Source: Clostridium sp. Cult3 (lineage in GTDB: Bacteria; Bacillota; Clostridia; Tissierellales; Tepidimicrobiaceae). From it: a stretch of DNA of 64,000 bases. The notes under the pieces were generated by a model. It had not been told where the DNA came from. It saw only the letters and a program-made list of their open reading frames with translations, and did no database searches. Each line of letters starts with the position of its first letter. Position 1 is the stretch's first letter. Positions 1 through 8,742 of the stretch are shown piece after piece. The translations under genes and the position numbers were made by a program. Where the stretch lies: assembly GCF_021655115.1 (NCBI RefSeq), contig NZ_PPXY01000001.1, positions 1 through 64,000 of the forward strand, written 5' to 3'.

Positions 1-341
1 TAGTAGTATTGATGTGTAGCTATATTCTCATAAAATACTTTTCCAAATATTCCTACAACCTAGAGGAAGAACATCTGGTATTTCACAGAATTATAGGCAG
101 TAAAAGATTTGAAATGTTAAGAATAAACTATTCCGATTTGATCAGAATAACTACAAACAAGAAAGAACATAATTTAAAGGAGCCTTCATATAAATTCATA
201 TTCGATAAAAATCCCGATTTAATTTACATTGGTAAATTTAAAAACAACGGAGAGAGGAAGACCTTCTTATTCAGTCCTAATGAAAGGCTTCTAGAACACT
301 TAAAGAAAGCGATGAAAACAAGGAGTGAAAAACATGGGTAA
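1..341 (+). CDS. Hypothetical protein, probably truncated at the left edge
   Basis: The reading frame is open to the left edge of the window. The first start-like codons are TTG at 9 and ATG at 12, but no ribosome binding site can be seen because the window begins here, so the true start may lie outside. The visible part (about 110 residues) is a soluble, charged, mixed alpha/beta-looking protein without cysteine clusters or membrane segments; its strand-rich middle followed by a C-terminal helix recalls small bacterial PH-like domains, but I do not recognise a family. Its stop overlaps the start region of the next gene, so the two are probably co-transcribed. Confidence 0.5.
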   Translation, partial: VVLMCSYILIKYFSKYSYNLEEEHLVFHRIIGSKRFEMLRINYSDLIRITTNKKEHNLKEPSYKFIFDKNPDLIYIGKFKNNGERKTFLFSPNERLLEHLKKAMKTRSEKHG

Positions 342-1743
342 AATATTATCCGGTTATTTAATGCCTCATCCACCTATTATAGTTGAAGAAATAGGCAGAG
401 GAGAGGAGCAAAGAGCTAGAGAAACTCTGGAAGGCTGTAAAACTATAGCCAAAGATATAAGGGATAAAAGACCTACTACTATAATAATCATATCTCCCCA
501 CGGACCCTTGTTTGCTGACGCCATTTCTATATCCGTAGAGGAAAATCTAAAAGGGGATTTTAGAAATTTTGGCAATAGGGGATTGAAGTTTCATTTTATA
601 AACAACAAAAAACTGGTAGATGAGATCATAGCTGAATCCTATAGACAGGATATAATGATTGCAAAGGTAGATCAAGATTTTGCTAAAAGCTATAATATAG
701 ATGGGGATTTGGACCATGGTGCACTAGTTCCCCTTTATTTTGTGGATAAAGAGTATAGGGATTTTGAACTTATCCACATAACCTACGGTTTACTTCCACC
801 TAGAGAACTATATAGATTTGGCAATATAATCAAGGAAAAATCTTTGGAATCGGAAGAAGATGTAGTGTTAATAGCTAGTGGAGATCTATCCCATAAGCTG
901 TCCGATGATGGCCCTTATAGTTATTCTCCTTATGGAGAACAATTCGACAAAAAAATAGTCAATCTGTTGGAGGAAGGAGATTTTAAATCCGTAGCAGCCT
1001 TTGATTTGGAATTGAGCGAAAGGGCAGGAGAATGTGGACTCCGTTCCCTTATGATATTGGCAGGTTTTTTAGACGGATTAAAAATTACACCAGAAATCCT
1101 TTCCTATGAAGGACCCTTTGGTGTTGGCTACTGTAATGCCATGTTTGGGGTTGAAGGAAAGGCTGAAGAGGAAAATATATTTGAGAAATTGACTGTTCTG
1201 GAAGAGAAAAGGATTAAGGATATTAGAAAAGGGGAAGATGAGTATGTAAAGCTGGCACGAAATAGCTTAGAACACTATATTAAAGAAGGAAATATAATGG
1301 ACGTTCCTAAGGACTTGAGCCGTAAATTATTAAACCATAGACATGGAGCCTTCGTTACCCTAAAAAAGGATGGGATACTCAGAGGTTGTATCGGAACCAT
1401 AGAGCCTACAAGGAGCTCATTAGCTGAAGAAATAATTCACAATGCAATAAGTGCAGGACTTAAGGATCCTAGGTTTGAACCAGTAGGGGAAGAGGAACTA
1501 TCCCATTTAGTCTATTCGGTAGACGTGTTGTATCCGCCAGAACCTATTTCATCTATAGAGGAGCTAGATGTAGAAAGATATGGTGTTATCGTCTCCAAAG
1601 GCTTTAGAAAGGGTTTGTTGCTACCTAATATAGAAGGGGTAGATACTCCTAGGGAACAGGTAAGTATAGCCCTTAGAAAAGCTGGCATCGGAGAACATGA
1701 AGACTATAAACTAGAGCGATTTGAGGTAGAAAGGCATTTTTAA
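334..1743 (+). CDS. AmmeMemoRadiSam system protein, B (LigB/MEMO-like) and A (AMMECR1) domains fused
   Basis: Two-domain protein of about 469 residues. Residues about 1-275 resemble the MEMO / class III extradiol dioxygenase (LigB) fold, with the usual metal-site signatures MPHPP near the N-terminus, SPHGP, LDHG and SGDLSH. Residues about 290-469 form an AMMECR1 domain with the signature LRGCIG followed by EPTRSSLAEEI. The A and B parts are often separate proteins; here they are one chain. I chose ATG 334 rather than GTG 325 because the AGGAG at 321-325 is correctly spaced from it. The next gene is the radical SAM partner, 13 bp downstream, so the set is complete. The biochemical role of this widespread trio is not established. 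Confidence 0.85.
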   Translation: MGKILSGYLMPHPPIIVEEIGRGEEQRARETLEGCKTIAKDIRDKRPTTIIIISPHGPLFADAISISVEENLKGDFRNFGNRGLKFHFINNKKLVDEIIAESYRQDIMIAKVDQDFAKSYNIDGDLDHGALVPLYFVDKEYRDFELIHITYGLLPPRELYRFGNIIKEKSLESEEDVVLIASGDLSHKLSDDGPYSYSPYGEQFDKKIVNLLEEGDFKSVAAFDLELSERAGECGLRSLMILAGFLDGLKITPEILSYEGPFGVGYCNAMFGVEGKAEEENIFEKLTVLEEKRIKDIRKGEDEYVKLARNSLEHYIKEGNIMDVPKDLSRKLLNHRHGAFVTLKKDGILRGCIGTIEPTRSSLAEEIIHNAISAGLKDPRFEPVGEEELSHLVYSVDVLYPPEPISSIEELDVERYGVIVSKGFRKGLLLPNIEGVDTPREQVSIALRKAGIGEHEDYKLERFEVERHF

Positions 1744-1756
1744 GGAGGAAGTATTT

Positions 1757-2731
1757 ATGGAATGCATGTATTATGAAAAGACAAAGGATAATAAGATAAA
1801 ATGCCATCTATGTCCTCACAGCTGTACTATTAGTGAAGGAAATACGGGAATATGTAATGTGAGGAAAAATGTAGAAGGTAAGCTTATGAGTCTAAACTAT
1901 GGAAAGCACACTTCCTACGCCTATGATCCCATAGAGAAAAAACCCTTGTATCATTTTTATCCCGGAAGAGACATACTTTCCATAGGCAGTTTTGGTTGTA
2001 ATTTAAAATGTGATTTTTGTCAAAATTGGGATATAGCCCACGAGGAATCCTTGACTATGGAAATAGAAGATAAGGATATACTATTGCTAGGCAAATCAAA
2101 AGATTCCATAGGTATAGCCTACACCTACAATGAACCCACCATATCCTACGAATATCTACACCATATGTTAAGATTAGCAAAAAGACATGGATTGAAAAAT
2201 GTACTAGTAACCAATGGATATATAAATGAAGAACCACTAAAGGAATTACTTCCCTATATTGATGCTATGAATATAGATTTAAAATCCATGAGAGATGATT
2301 TCTATAAAAATATTTGCAAAGGCACTTTAGAACCGGTATTAAATACTATACAATTAGCTACTAAATTTACTCATGTAGAAATAACCAATCTAATCATAGA
2401 AGGAGAAAACAGCTCAGAAGAGGAGATACGAGATTTAAGCCAATGGATTGCAAATATAGATAAAGGGATTCCCCTACATCTATCTAAATATTTTCCCTCC
2501 TACAAGATGAAATTGCCTGAGACCAGTTATGAAGTCTTATTAAGGTCCAAGGAGATTGCTGATGAGTATTTAGACTATGTATATGTTGGAAATGTATGGG
2601 GCATCGACAACAACACCTACTGTCCTAATTGCCACAATAGCCTTATCCATAGACATAATGGAGGAGAGATAATAGGCATAAGAGGTAGGAAATGCTCCAA
2701 ATGTGGCGAATCAATCAATGTGGTATATTAA
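1757..2731 (+). CDS. AmmeMemoRadiSam system radical SAM enzyme
   Basis: Radical SAM enzyme of 324 residues related to pyruvate-formate-lyase-activating enzymes. The iron-sulfur motif CNLKCDFC lies near residue 81. An N-terminal cysteine set (CHLCPHSC then GICNVR) is typical of this subfamily, and the C-terminus ends in a zinc-ribbon-like CPNC...CSKCG. A strong AAGGAGG precedes ATG 1757. It is the partner of the A/B fusion directly upstream. Known: the family always co-occurs with AMMECR1 and MEMO-like proteins. Inference: it modifies a shared unknown substrate with them. The downstream gap of 93 bp holds no clear terminator. Confidence 0.88.
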   Translation: MECMYYEKTKDNKIKCHLCPHSCTISEGNTGICNVRKNVEGKLMSLNYGKHTSYAYDPIEKKPLYHFYPGRDILSIGSFGCNLKCDFCQNWDIAHEESLTMEIEDKDILLLGKSKDSIGIAYTYNEPTISYEYLHHMLRLAKRHGLKNVLVTNGYINEEPLKELLPYIDAMNIDLKSMRDDFYKNICKGTLEPVLNTIQLATKFTHVEITNLIIEGENSSEEEIRDLSQWIANIDKGIPLHLSKYFPSYKMKLPETSYEVLLRSKEIADEYLDYVYVGNVWGIDNNTYCPNCHNSLIHRHNGGEIIGIRGRKCSKCGESINVVY

Positions 2732-2824
2732 CATGTAAGTGCCCAAGCACAAAATAAACTCCTATGAATAATATATATTATTAGGGCAATAATCCTAGCA
2801 AAACCTATATGAGGGGCTGATTAT

Positions 2825-3016
2825 GTGGACTGTATTTTTTGCAATGGAAAAGATCAAAACATAAAGCTGCTAGGGATAAATATATGTGAAGCATGTATGG
2901 AAGATATGTGTGAAACCCGTGTGTCCAATGAAAGATACGATTATTACAAAGAGATGATAAAGAGGATTTTAAAAAATTATATGAGTGAAAGATTAAGCTT
3001 AAACCCTGTAGAATAA
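2825..3016 (+). CDS. Sigma-G inhibitor Gin family zinc-finger protein
   Basis: Small 63-residue protein with two CxxC pairs (CIFC and CEAC) that would hold one zinc ion, followed by a basic tyrosine-rich helix (YDYYKEMIKRI). This is the pattern of Gin/CsfB, which holds sigma-G (and sigma-E) inactive during sporulation. Position supports the call: in B. subtilis csfB precedes yaaO and tmk, as here. The start is GTG 2825, preceded by GAGGGG at 2812; no in-frame ATG is near. The last codon lies in the loop of a hairpin that probably ends transcription. Confidence 0.8.
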   Translation: MDCIFCNGKDQNIKLLGINICEACMEDMCETRVSNERYDYYKEMIKRILKNYMSERLSLNPVE

Positions 3017-3033
3017 CTACAGGGTTTAAGCTT
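2995..3033 (+). terminator. Strong hairpin at the end of gin
   Basis: A perfect 17-bp stem (left arm 2995-3011, right arm 3017-3033) with loop AATAA that contains the stop codon of gin. The T-run after it is short, so termination may be partial. Confidence 0.6.
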
Positions 3034-3083
3034 TTGGTATAATAATATTAGGAAGTAATTTCAATATAGAGAGGAGAATGGAT

Positions 3084-4496
3084 ATGAACACTCCCATTTT
3101 AGATGCATTAAAAAAACTTAAGAGACAAAACAGCATATCCTTTCATACCCCTGGACATAAGGGGAGAGATACTTTGATAAACTGGGAAGATTATATTCCT
3201 TATATAGATACCACGGAAATATGGGGTATGGACAATCTACAAGACCCTGATGGAGTTATAAAAGAGAGTCAACAATTAGCTGCCCAGGCCTTTGGGGCCA
3301 AGTACACCCTGTATTCTATCAATGGAACTACAGGAGGTATATATATTGGGTTATCTACTGTAACCAATCCAGGGGATAAGATATTGATTCAAAGAAATTC
3401 CCACAAATCCGTATACAATGCTGCCTTGCTAAATAGATTGAATATAGAATATATATATCCCAATTACAATGAAAGACATCAGGTATTCACAGGAATAGAC
3501 CCAGAGGACATAGAATCTAAACTAAAAAACCATAGAGATATTCAAGTAGTTGTAATTACCTATCCAAATTACTATGGCATTTGTTCTGATATTAGTAGAA
3601 TAGCGGAAGTAGTCCATAGATATGGTAAGATACTATTAGTAGATGAAGCCCATGGTGGTCATTTTGTATTTTCAGATAGACTGCCAATATCTGCCTTAGA
3701 GGCAGGAGCTGATATAGCAGTACAAAGCACCCATAAAACTTTGGCTAGCTTTACCCAAAGTTCCATGATTCACATAGGTACAGACCGGGTAGATATAGAT
3801 AAATTAATGCTCATGTCTGCCCTTTACCAATCTACTAGCCCTTCCTATATATTGATGCTATCTTTAGAAATAGCCAGAGCATATATGGAAGGAGAGGGAA
3901 GATACAAACTAGAAGAGTGTATATCATTAGTCCAAGATACTACTGAAAGGCTAATAGATATGAAAGGGGTCCATGTATTTACAGGAGATGAGGGAGACAC
4001 CACCATTTACCATAAAGATCCTATGAAGATACTATTTAAATTAGATAGAATGACTGGGACTTCTCTTAGTCGTCTACTCATGGAAAAACACCATATATAT
4101 CTAGAGATGTCCGATTACTATTATGCTTTAGCTCTAACCACCCTTATGAGTACTAGGGAGGATTTTGAAGGACTACTAGAAGCAGTAAAAAGGATAGCAA
4201 AAGATAAACCTATTGAGCAGATTCAACCTATAGATATAAATATGCCCTTACCCAGGATAGCTCTACCTATATATAAGGCCTTCTACAGCAATAAAAAGGC
4301 CCTAGATATCAGAGAGAGCGTTGGAAAAGTATCTGCATCCTATATAATCCCCTATCCGCCAGGAATTCCCCTTATCTGTCCAGGAGAGGAGATTACAGAG
4401 GAACTGTGTAAATATATCTTACTTTTAATGGATATTGGTATAGAAATAGTAGGGCTTATAGGCTATAATAAAGAAAAGATATTAGTAATAGACTAG
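3084..4496 (+). CDS. Orn/Lys/Arg decarboxylase family protein (YaaO-like)
   Basis: PLP-dependent fold-type I decarboxylase of about 470 residues, the short form (YaaO/SpeA-like) without the wing domain of the large inducible decarboxylases. The N-terminus carries the family signature SFHTPGHKG. The PLP lysine is in STHKT (about residue 214), preceded by the DEAHGGH cofactor-binding aspartate motif. Substrate (lysine, arginine or ornithine) cannot be read from sequence. I prefer ATG 3084 because GAGGAG at 3071-3076 would be too close to ATG 3078. In B. subtilis yaaO also sits just upstream of tmk. With speDE elsewhere in this window, a role in polyamine supply is plausible. Confidence 0.85.
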   Translation: MNTPILDALKKLKRQNSISFHTPGHKGRDTLINWEDYIPYIDTTEIWGMDNLQDPDGVIKESQQLAAQAFGAKYTLYSINGTTGGIYIGLSTVTNPGDKILIQRNSHKSVYNAALLNRLNIEYIYPNYNERHQVFTGIDPEDIESKLKNHRDIQVVVITYPNYYGICSDISRIAEVVHRYGKILLVDEAHGGHFVFSDRLPISALEAGADIAVQSTHKTLASFTQSSMIHIGTDRVDIDKLMLMSALYQSTSPSYILMLSLEIARAYMEGEGRYKLEECISLVQDTTERLIDMKGVHVFTGDEGDTTIYHKDPMKILFKLDRMTGTSLSRLLMEKHHIYLEMSDYYYALALTTLMSTREDFEGLLEAVKRIAKDKPIEQIQPIDINMPLPRIALPIYKAFYSNKKALDIRESVGKVSASYIIPYPPGIPLICPGEEITEELCKYILLLMDIGIEIVGLIGYNKEKILVID

Positions 4497-4514
4497 GAAA
4501 GGAATGACTTAGGA

Positions 4515-5147
4515 TTGAAAGGAATATTTATAACATTAGAGGGTCCAGATGGCTCTGGAAAGAGCACTATCATGAAGCTGATAAGGGATTACTTCCATGA
4601 AAAGAATATAGATATTATATCCACTAGGGAACCAGGAGGTACGGAAATAGGAGAGGAAATTCGACATATTATACTAGACAATAAACATAAATGTATGTCA
4701 GCAGAAACGGAAGCTTTACTATATGCTGCATCTAGAGGGCAACATGTCCATGAAAAGATCCTTCCAGCTTTGAAAGCTGGGAAAATAGTCCTTTGTGAAA
4801 GATTTATACTTTCGTCCCTAGCCTATCAAGGCATAGGCAGAAACCTTGGCATAGAAGAAGTAAAGATGATTAACGATTTTGCCATCAAAGGCATAAGACC
4901 AGATTTAACCCTATTTTTTCACGTAGACCCAGTAGTTACTCTAAACAGAAAAACGAATAAAAAGGGAGGGGATAGATTAGAAAGGGAAGGATACCGGTTT
5001 CACAAGGAAGTATATGAAGGGTATATGAAATTATTGGATATGTACCCGGAAAATGTTCAGGTAGTAGATGCAACTAAATCCGTAGAAGAAGTATTTAAGC
5101 AAAGTATTTACCATATAGAAAATATCCTTAAAGAGAGGGAGGAATAA
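4515..5147 (+). CDS. tmk: dTMP kinase
   Basis: Phosphorylates dTMP to dTDP for DNA synthesis. 210 residues, normal for the family. The P-loop GPDGSGKST lies at residues about 10-18. The catalytic ERF motif (equivalent of DRY/DRF) follows at CERFILSSLAYQG, and a LID region rich in lysine and arginine lies near residue 145. Start is TTG 4515 with GGAAAGGA about 12 nt upstream. It follows yaaO by 18 bp and ends 2 bp before the first DarA gene, so these form one operon as in B. subtilis. Confidence 0.93.
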   Translation: MKGIFITLEGPDGSGKSTIMKLIRDYFHEKNIDIISTREPGGTEIGEEIRHIILDNKHKCMSAETEALLYAASRGQHVHEKILPALKAGKIVLCERFILSSLAYQGIGRNLGIEEVKMINDFAIKGIRPDLTLFFHVDPVVTLNRKTNKKGGDRLEREGYRFHKEVYEGYMKLLDMYPENVQVVDATKSVEEVFKQSIYHIENILKEREE

Positions 5148-5149
5148 TT

Positions 5150-5476
5150 ATGAAGCTTATCATTGCCATAGTACAAGATCAGGATGTTCCAAGCCTAATG
5201 GATGATTTAACTGAAAAGGAATTTAGGGTTACTAAGTTAGCCTCAACAGGAGGATTTTTAAGATCAGGCAATACCACCCTTTTGTTGGGAGTTGAGGATG
5301 AGAAAGTAGATGGGGTAATAGGAATAATCGAAGATAATTGTAAGACTAGGGAAATAACTACTTCTTTGCTTACAGTATCTATGCCAGGAGATACCTATAT
5401 ACCTTATCCGCTAGAGGTAAAAGTAGGAGGAGCCACTTTATTCATATTAGATGTAGAAAGGTTTGTTAAAATATAA
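5150..5476 (+). CDS. darA: Cyclic di-AMP receptor DarA/PstA, full-length copy
   Basis: 108-residue PII-like signalling protein that binds cyclic di-AMP as a trimer; the downstream target is unknown. The conserved ligand-site segment STGGFLRSGNTTLLLGVED is present, and the long B-loop (about residues 66-92, with the MPGDTYIPYP stretch) is intact. Start ATG 5150 follows GGAGGAATA. A shorter paralogue follows 10 bp later. Gene order tmk-darA-holB matches B. subtilis tmk-yaaQ-(yaaR)-holB, with yaaR missing. Confidence 0.92.
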   Translation: MKLIIAIVQDQDVPSLMDDLTEKEFRVTKLASTGGFLRSGNTTLLLGVEDEKVDGVIGIIEDNCKTREITTSLLTVSMPGDTYIPYPLEVKVGGATLFILDVERFVKI

Positions 5477-5492
5477 TTAGGGGGAATTGATT

Positions 5493-5777
5493 ATGAAGCT
5501 TATTATTGCTATAGTTCAAGATGAGTTTTCAACAAAGGTAATAAAAGCCCTTATGAACAATAAATATAGAACTACTAAACTATCTTCAACAGGAGGATTT
5601 TTAAGATCAGGCAATACCACCCTTTTGATAGGGGTAGAAGATGAAGAAGTAGATCGGGTCATAGAAATTGTAGAGAAGGAATGCAAAGATACAAAAGTCA
5701 TGAAGGGAAAAGATGAAGTAACTGTAGGTGGAGCTACTTTATTTATACTTGATATGAAAGACTTTAAGAAGATATGA
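5493..5777 (+). CDS. DarA-like paralogue with shortened B-loop
   Basis: 94-residue tandem duplicate of the preceding cyclic di-AMP receptor. The segment STGGFLRSGNTTLLIGVED is nearly identical to the first copy, and the C-termini (VGGATLFILD) match. The B-loop region between them is reduced to about a dozen residues (KVMKGKDEVTV), roughly half the length of the upstream copy. Because the B-loop changes conformation on ligand binding in PstA/DarA, this copy may signal differently, bind another ligand or form mixed trimers. I chose ATG 5493 (AGGGGGAA at 5479-5486) over TTG 5487. Confidence 0.85.
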   Translation: MKLIIAIVQDEFSTKVIKALMNNKYRTTKLSSTGGFLRSGNTTLLIGVEDEEVDRVIEIVEKECKDTKVMKGKDEVTVGGATLFILDMKDFKKI

Positions 5778-5793
5778 TTGTGGAGGAAGCTTA

Positions 5794-6771
5794 ATGGATT
5801 TTACCGATATTATAGGTCATAGAGACATAATAGACAATTTAAAAAGTGCCATAGAAAAAGGCCAAATATCCCATAGTTATCTATTTGAAGGAGAAGAGTC
5901 TATAGGTAAAAAAAAGGTAGCTTTATCCTTTGCCAAGACTCTTCTCTGCAAATCAAAAGGCCTTGAACCTTGTAATAAATGCAACTCATGCCTAAAATTT
6001 GACAATTTTAATCATCCGGATTTTACGCTGGTAGAGCCAGAAAAGGATATAATAAAAAAAGAAAAAATTGATGATGTATTGAACAAAATAAATATAGCTC
6101 CCTTAGAGAGTCAGAGGAAGATAATCGTAATAGACGATAGTCACAGTATGAGGGTGGAAACTCAAAACGCCCTACTAAAGACTCTAGAAGAGCCTCCCAA
6201 CTATATTAATATCATATTGATTACTTCCAATAGCAATAATATTATTCCTACTATATTATCTCGCTGTCAAGTAATCACCTTTTATCCCATCCCAAAGGAT
6301 GAGATTGAAAAGCTGTTGGTGTCAGAGTATGATAAAACAGAAGAAGAAGCCAATTTCATAGCTCATTTTACCAAGGGCTCCCTAGGGAAATCAATAGCCT
6401 ATTCCAAATCCCAAGATTTCTTTAAGCAACGGGATGAAACCTTAGATATTATCGACCAGATAGTGAGGGGAGATAAGTTCAATATATTTACTTCCATAGA
6501 TTTTTTCAACAAGCATAAGGATGCCTATGAAGAAATGTTGGATATTATACTATACTGGTTTAGGGATTTAATCATATATAAGAAGCTAGGCCCTTCAGAG
6601 CTTCTAATAAACCAGGATAAAACTACCCTTTTATCCAATCAATCCTTCTTAAGTGAAGATAGGATTAATGGTATAATAGAGAAGACCATGGAAACAAGGG
6701 AAAACATTAAAAGAAATGTAAATTATCAATTAGCAATAGAGACCATGCTTTTAAATATGCAGGAGGTATAA
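5794..6771 (+). CDS. holB: DNA polymerase III delta-prime subunit
   Basis: Clamp-loader subunit of 325 residues. The AAA+ core shows the degenerate P-loop GEESIGKKKVA expected for delta-prime, a zinc-binding CNKCNSC, the SRC motif (ILSRCQ) and a KTLEEPP motif typical of HolB/DnaX. It lies 16 bp after the second DarA gene with GGAGGAAG before ATG 5794, and 4 bp before ricT, matching the B. subtilis order holB-yaaT. Confidence 0.93.
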   Translation: MDFTDIIGHRDIIDNLKSAIEKGQISHSYLFEGEESIGKKKVALSFAKTLLCKSKGLEPCNKCNSCLKFDNFNHPDFTLVEPEKDIIKKEKIDDVLNKINIAPLESQRKIIVIDDSHSMRVETQNALLKTLEEPPNYINIILITSNSNNIIPTILSRCQVITFYPIPKDEIEKLLVSEYDKTEEEANFIAHFTKGSLGKSIAYSKSQDFFKQRDETLDIIDQIVRGDKFNIFTSIDFFNKHKDAYEEMLDIILYWFRDLIIYKKLGPSELLINQDKTTLLSNQSFLSEDRINGIIEKTMETRENIKRNVNYQLAIETMLLNMQEV

Positions 6772-6775
6772 TTTT

Positions 6776-7660
6776 ATGATAACAGTAGTAGGCGTAAGGT
6801 TTAAAAAGGCAGGGAAAATATATTATTTTGATCCCGATGGGATGGATATAGAAGAAGGCGATTGTGCCATAGTAGAAACAGCCAGGGGAATAGAATTTGG
6901 CCATGTGATCGTAGGACCTAAAGAGGTATCAGAGGAGGAGATAGTTCCACCTTTAAAGAAGGTTCTTAGGATTGCAGGAGAAGAGGACCATAGAATTCAC
7001 CAGATGAATAAAGAAAAAGCAATAGATGCTTTTGGTATATGTGAACAAAAGATTGAGGAACACGGTTTAGAGATGAAACTAATAGATGTAGAATATACCT
7101 TTGACAACAACAAAGTCATATTTTATTTTACTGCCGATGGCAGAGTGGACTTTAGGGAACTAGTCAAGGATTTGGCAGCTATATTTAAAACTAGAATAGA
7201 ACTGAGACAAATAGGCGTCAGGGATGAAGCCAAGATGATAGGTGGCCTAGGACCTTGTGGCAGAGTGGCTTGCTGTTCCACCTTTCTAGGAGACTTTGAT
7301 CCTGTTTCCATAAAAATGGCCAAAGATCAAAGTCTATCATTAAATCCTTCGAAGATATCTGGCCTTTGTGGTAGACTCATGTGCTGCTTGAAATATGAAA
7401 ACGAAGTATATGAGAAACTACTAGATAAGATACCAGCTGTAGGAACTATTGCCATCACTCCAGAGGGTCGTGGCACCATAGTAGAAACCCATACCCTATT
7501 GGAAATGGCCAAGGTAAAGGTAAGGCTTGAGGATGATACGGAGGATATATTCACTTATAAAATAGACAATATAGAAATAACAGATGAAATAGATCCAGAG
7601 TATAGAAGTGGGACAGAAGCCTTAGAATTAGCAGAAGAAGACATAGAAGATCCAGAATAA
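6776..7660 (+). CDS. ricT: PSP1-domain protein RicT (YaaT)
   Basis: 294-residue protein with the PSP1 C-terminal domain. Cysteine motifs GPCGRVACC and GLCGRLMCC, both visible around residues 160-205, correspond to those that bind [4Fe-4S] clusters in the RicA-RicF-RicT (Y) complex. Known in B. subtilis: the complex stimulates RNase Y processing and affects sporulation and competence. Start ATG 6776 has AGGAGG 5-10 nt upstream, inside the end of holB. The partners RicA and RicF are not in this window. Confidence 0.92.
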   Translation: MITVVGVRFKKAGKIYYFDPDGMDIEEGDCAIVETARGIEFGHVIVGPKEVSEEEIVPPLKKVLRIAGEEDHRIHQMNKEKAIDAFGICEQKIEEHGLEMKLIDVEYTFDNNKVIFYFTADGRVDFRELVKDLAAIFKTRIELRQIGVRDEAKMIGGLGPCGRVACCSTFLGDFDPVSIKMAKDQSLSLNPSKISGLCGRLMCCLKYENEVYEKLLDKIPAVGTIAITPEGRGTIVETHTLLEMAKVKVRLEDDTEDIFTYKIDNIEITDEIDPEYRSGTEALELAEEDIEDPE

Positions 7661-7738
7661 ATAATTTTTGTCAAATTACCCTTTTATTCTTTATCAATAT
7701 TTGATAAAATAATAGAGTATGAAGGACAAGCTACCTAG

Positions 7739-7921
<183 letters not shown>

Positions 7922-7939
7922 TTAAAATTAAGTATCCAT

Positions 7940-7966
7940 AAAAGACCCTAATTAGGGTCTTTTTTA
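7940..7966 (+). terminator. Rho-independent terminator after ferredoxin
   Basis: Perfect palindrome AAGACCCTAATTAGGGTCTT (7942-7961) followed by a T-run. It separates the ferredoxin gene from trmN6. Confidence 0.85.
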
Positions 7967-7989
7967 TAAATAATATTAAGGAGATATAT

Positions 7990-8742
7990 ATGGAACTAAA
8001 GGAATATGAAAGAATAGACAATATACCTGGAACCGAATTAAAAATAATCCAGGATAAAAATAGATTTTCCTACGGCATAGATGCTATACTCCTATCTAGC
8101 TTTGCTAAAATAAAAAGTGGAAGCTATGTAATGGATTTAGGCACCGGCACTGGAATAATCCCTTTAAGGCTACAAGCCTTATATAAACCAGAAAGGATTA
8201 TAGGAGTAGAGATCCAGAAGGATATGGCAGAAATGGCAAGTAGAAGTGTTTATATGAATGAATTAGGGGATAAAATAGATATAATAAACATGGATTTACG
8301 GGATATACCTTATAGTTATAAAAAGTCAACTTTTGATGCCATCACCTCTAACCCACCCTATATTAAAAGTGGCAGCGGTATATTAAATCCTGAAAAAAAC
8401 TTTGCCTTATCTCGTCACGAGATAAGCTGTACCTTAGAGGATATAATAAAAATATCCCAATACTTGCTAAAAGATAAAGGTAAACTATATCTAGTCCACA
8501 GACCTAATCGATTATCAGATATCTTCTGGACTGCTAGAGAATATGGCATAGAGCCTAAGACCCTTCAGTTTATCCATCCAAAAGCACAGGAGGCGCCTAA
8601 TCTAGTATTATTGGAATGTGTAAAAGGTGGCAATATAGATTTAAAAGTAGAAAAGCCCCTTGTAGTATATGATGATCAAGGGGTATATACAGAGGAAATA
8701 TACTTAATTTACGGAATGAAAAAGGAGAATAAAAATGAGTGA
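7990..8742 (+). CDS. trmN6: tRNA1(Val) (adenine(37)-N6)-methyltransferase
   Basis: 250-residue Rossmann-fold SAM-dependent methyltransferase (B. subtilis YabB). Motif I is DLGTGTGIIPL (about residue 46) and the catalytic NPPY motif of N6-adenine methylases is in TSNPPYI. The family signature RFSYGIDAILLSSF precedes motif I. It ends inside the start of rsmI with an 8-bp overlap, so the two are translationally coupled as in B. subtilis yabB-yazA-yabC, minus yazA. Confidence 0.9.
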   Translation: MELKEYERIDNIPGTELKIIQDKNRFSYGIDAILLSSFAKIKSGSYVMDLGTGTGIIPLRLQALYKPERIIGVEIQKDMAEMASRSVYMNELGDKIDIINMDLRDIPYSYKKSTFDAITSNPPYIKSGSGILNPEKNFALSRHEISCTLEDIIKISQYLLKDKGKLYLVHRPNRLSDIFWTAREYGIEPKTLQFIHPKAQEAPNLVLLECVKGGNIDLKVEKPLVVYDDQGVYTEEIYLIYGMKKENKNE

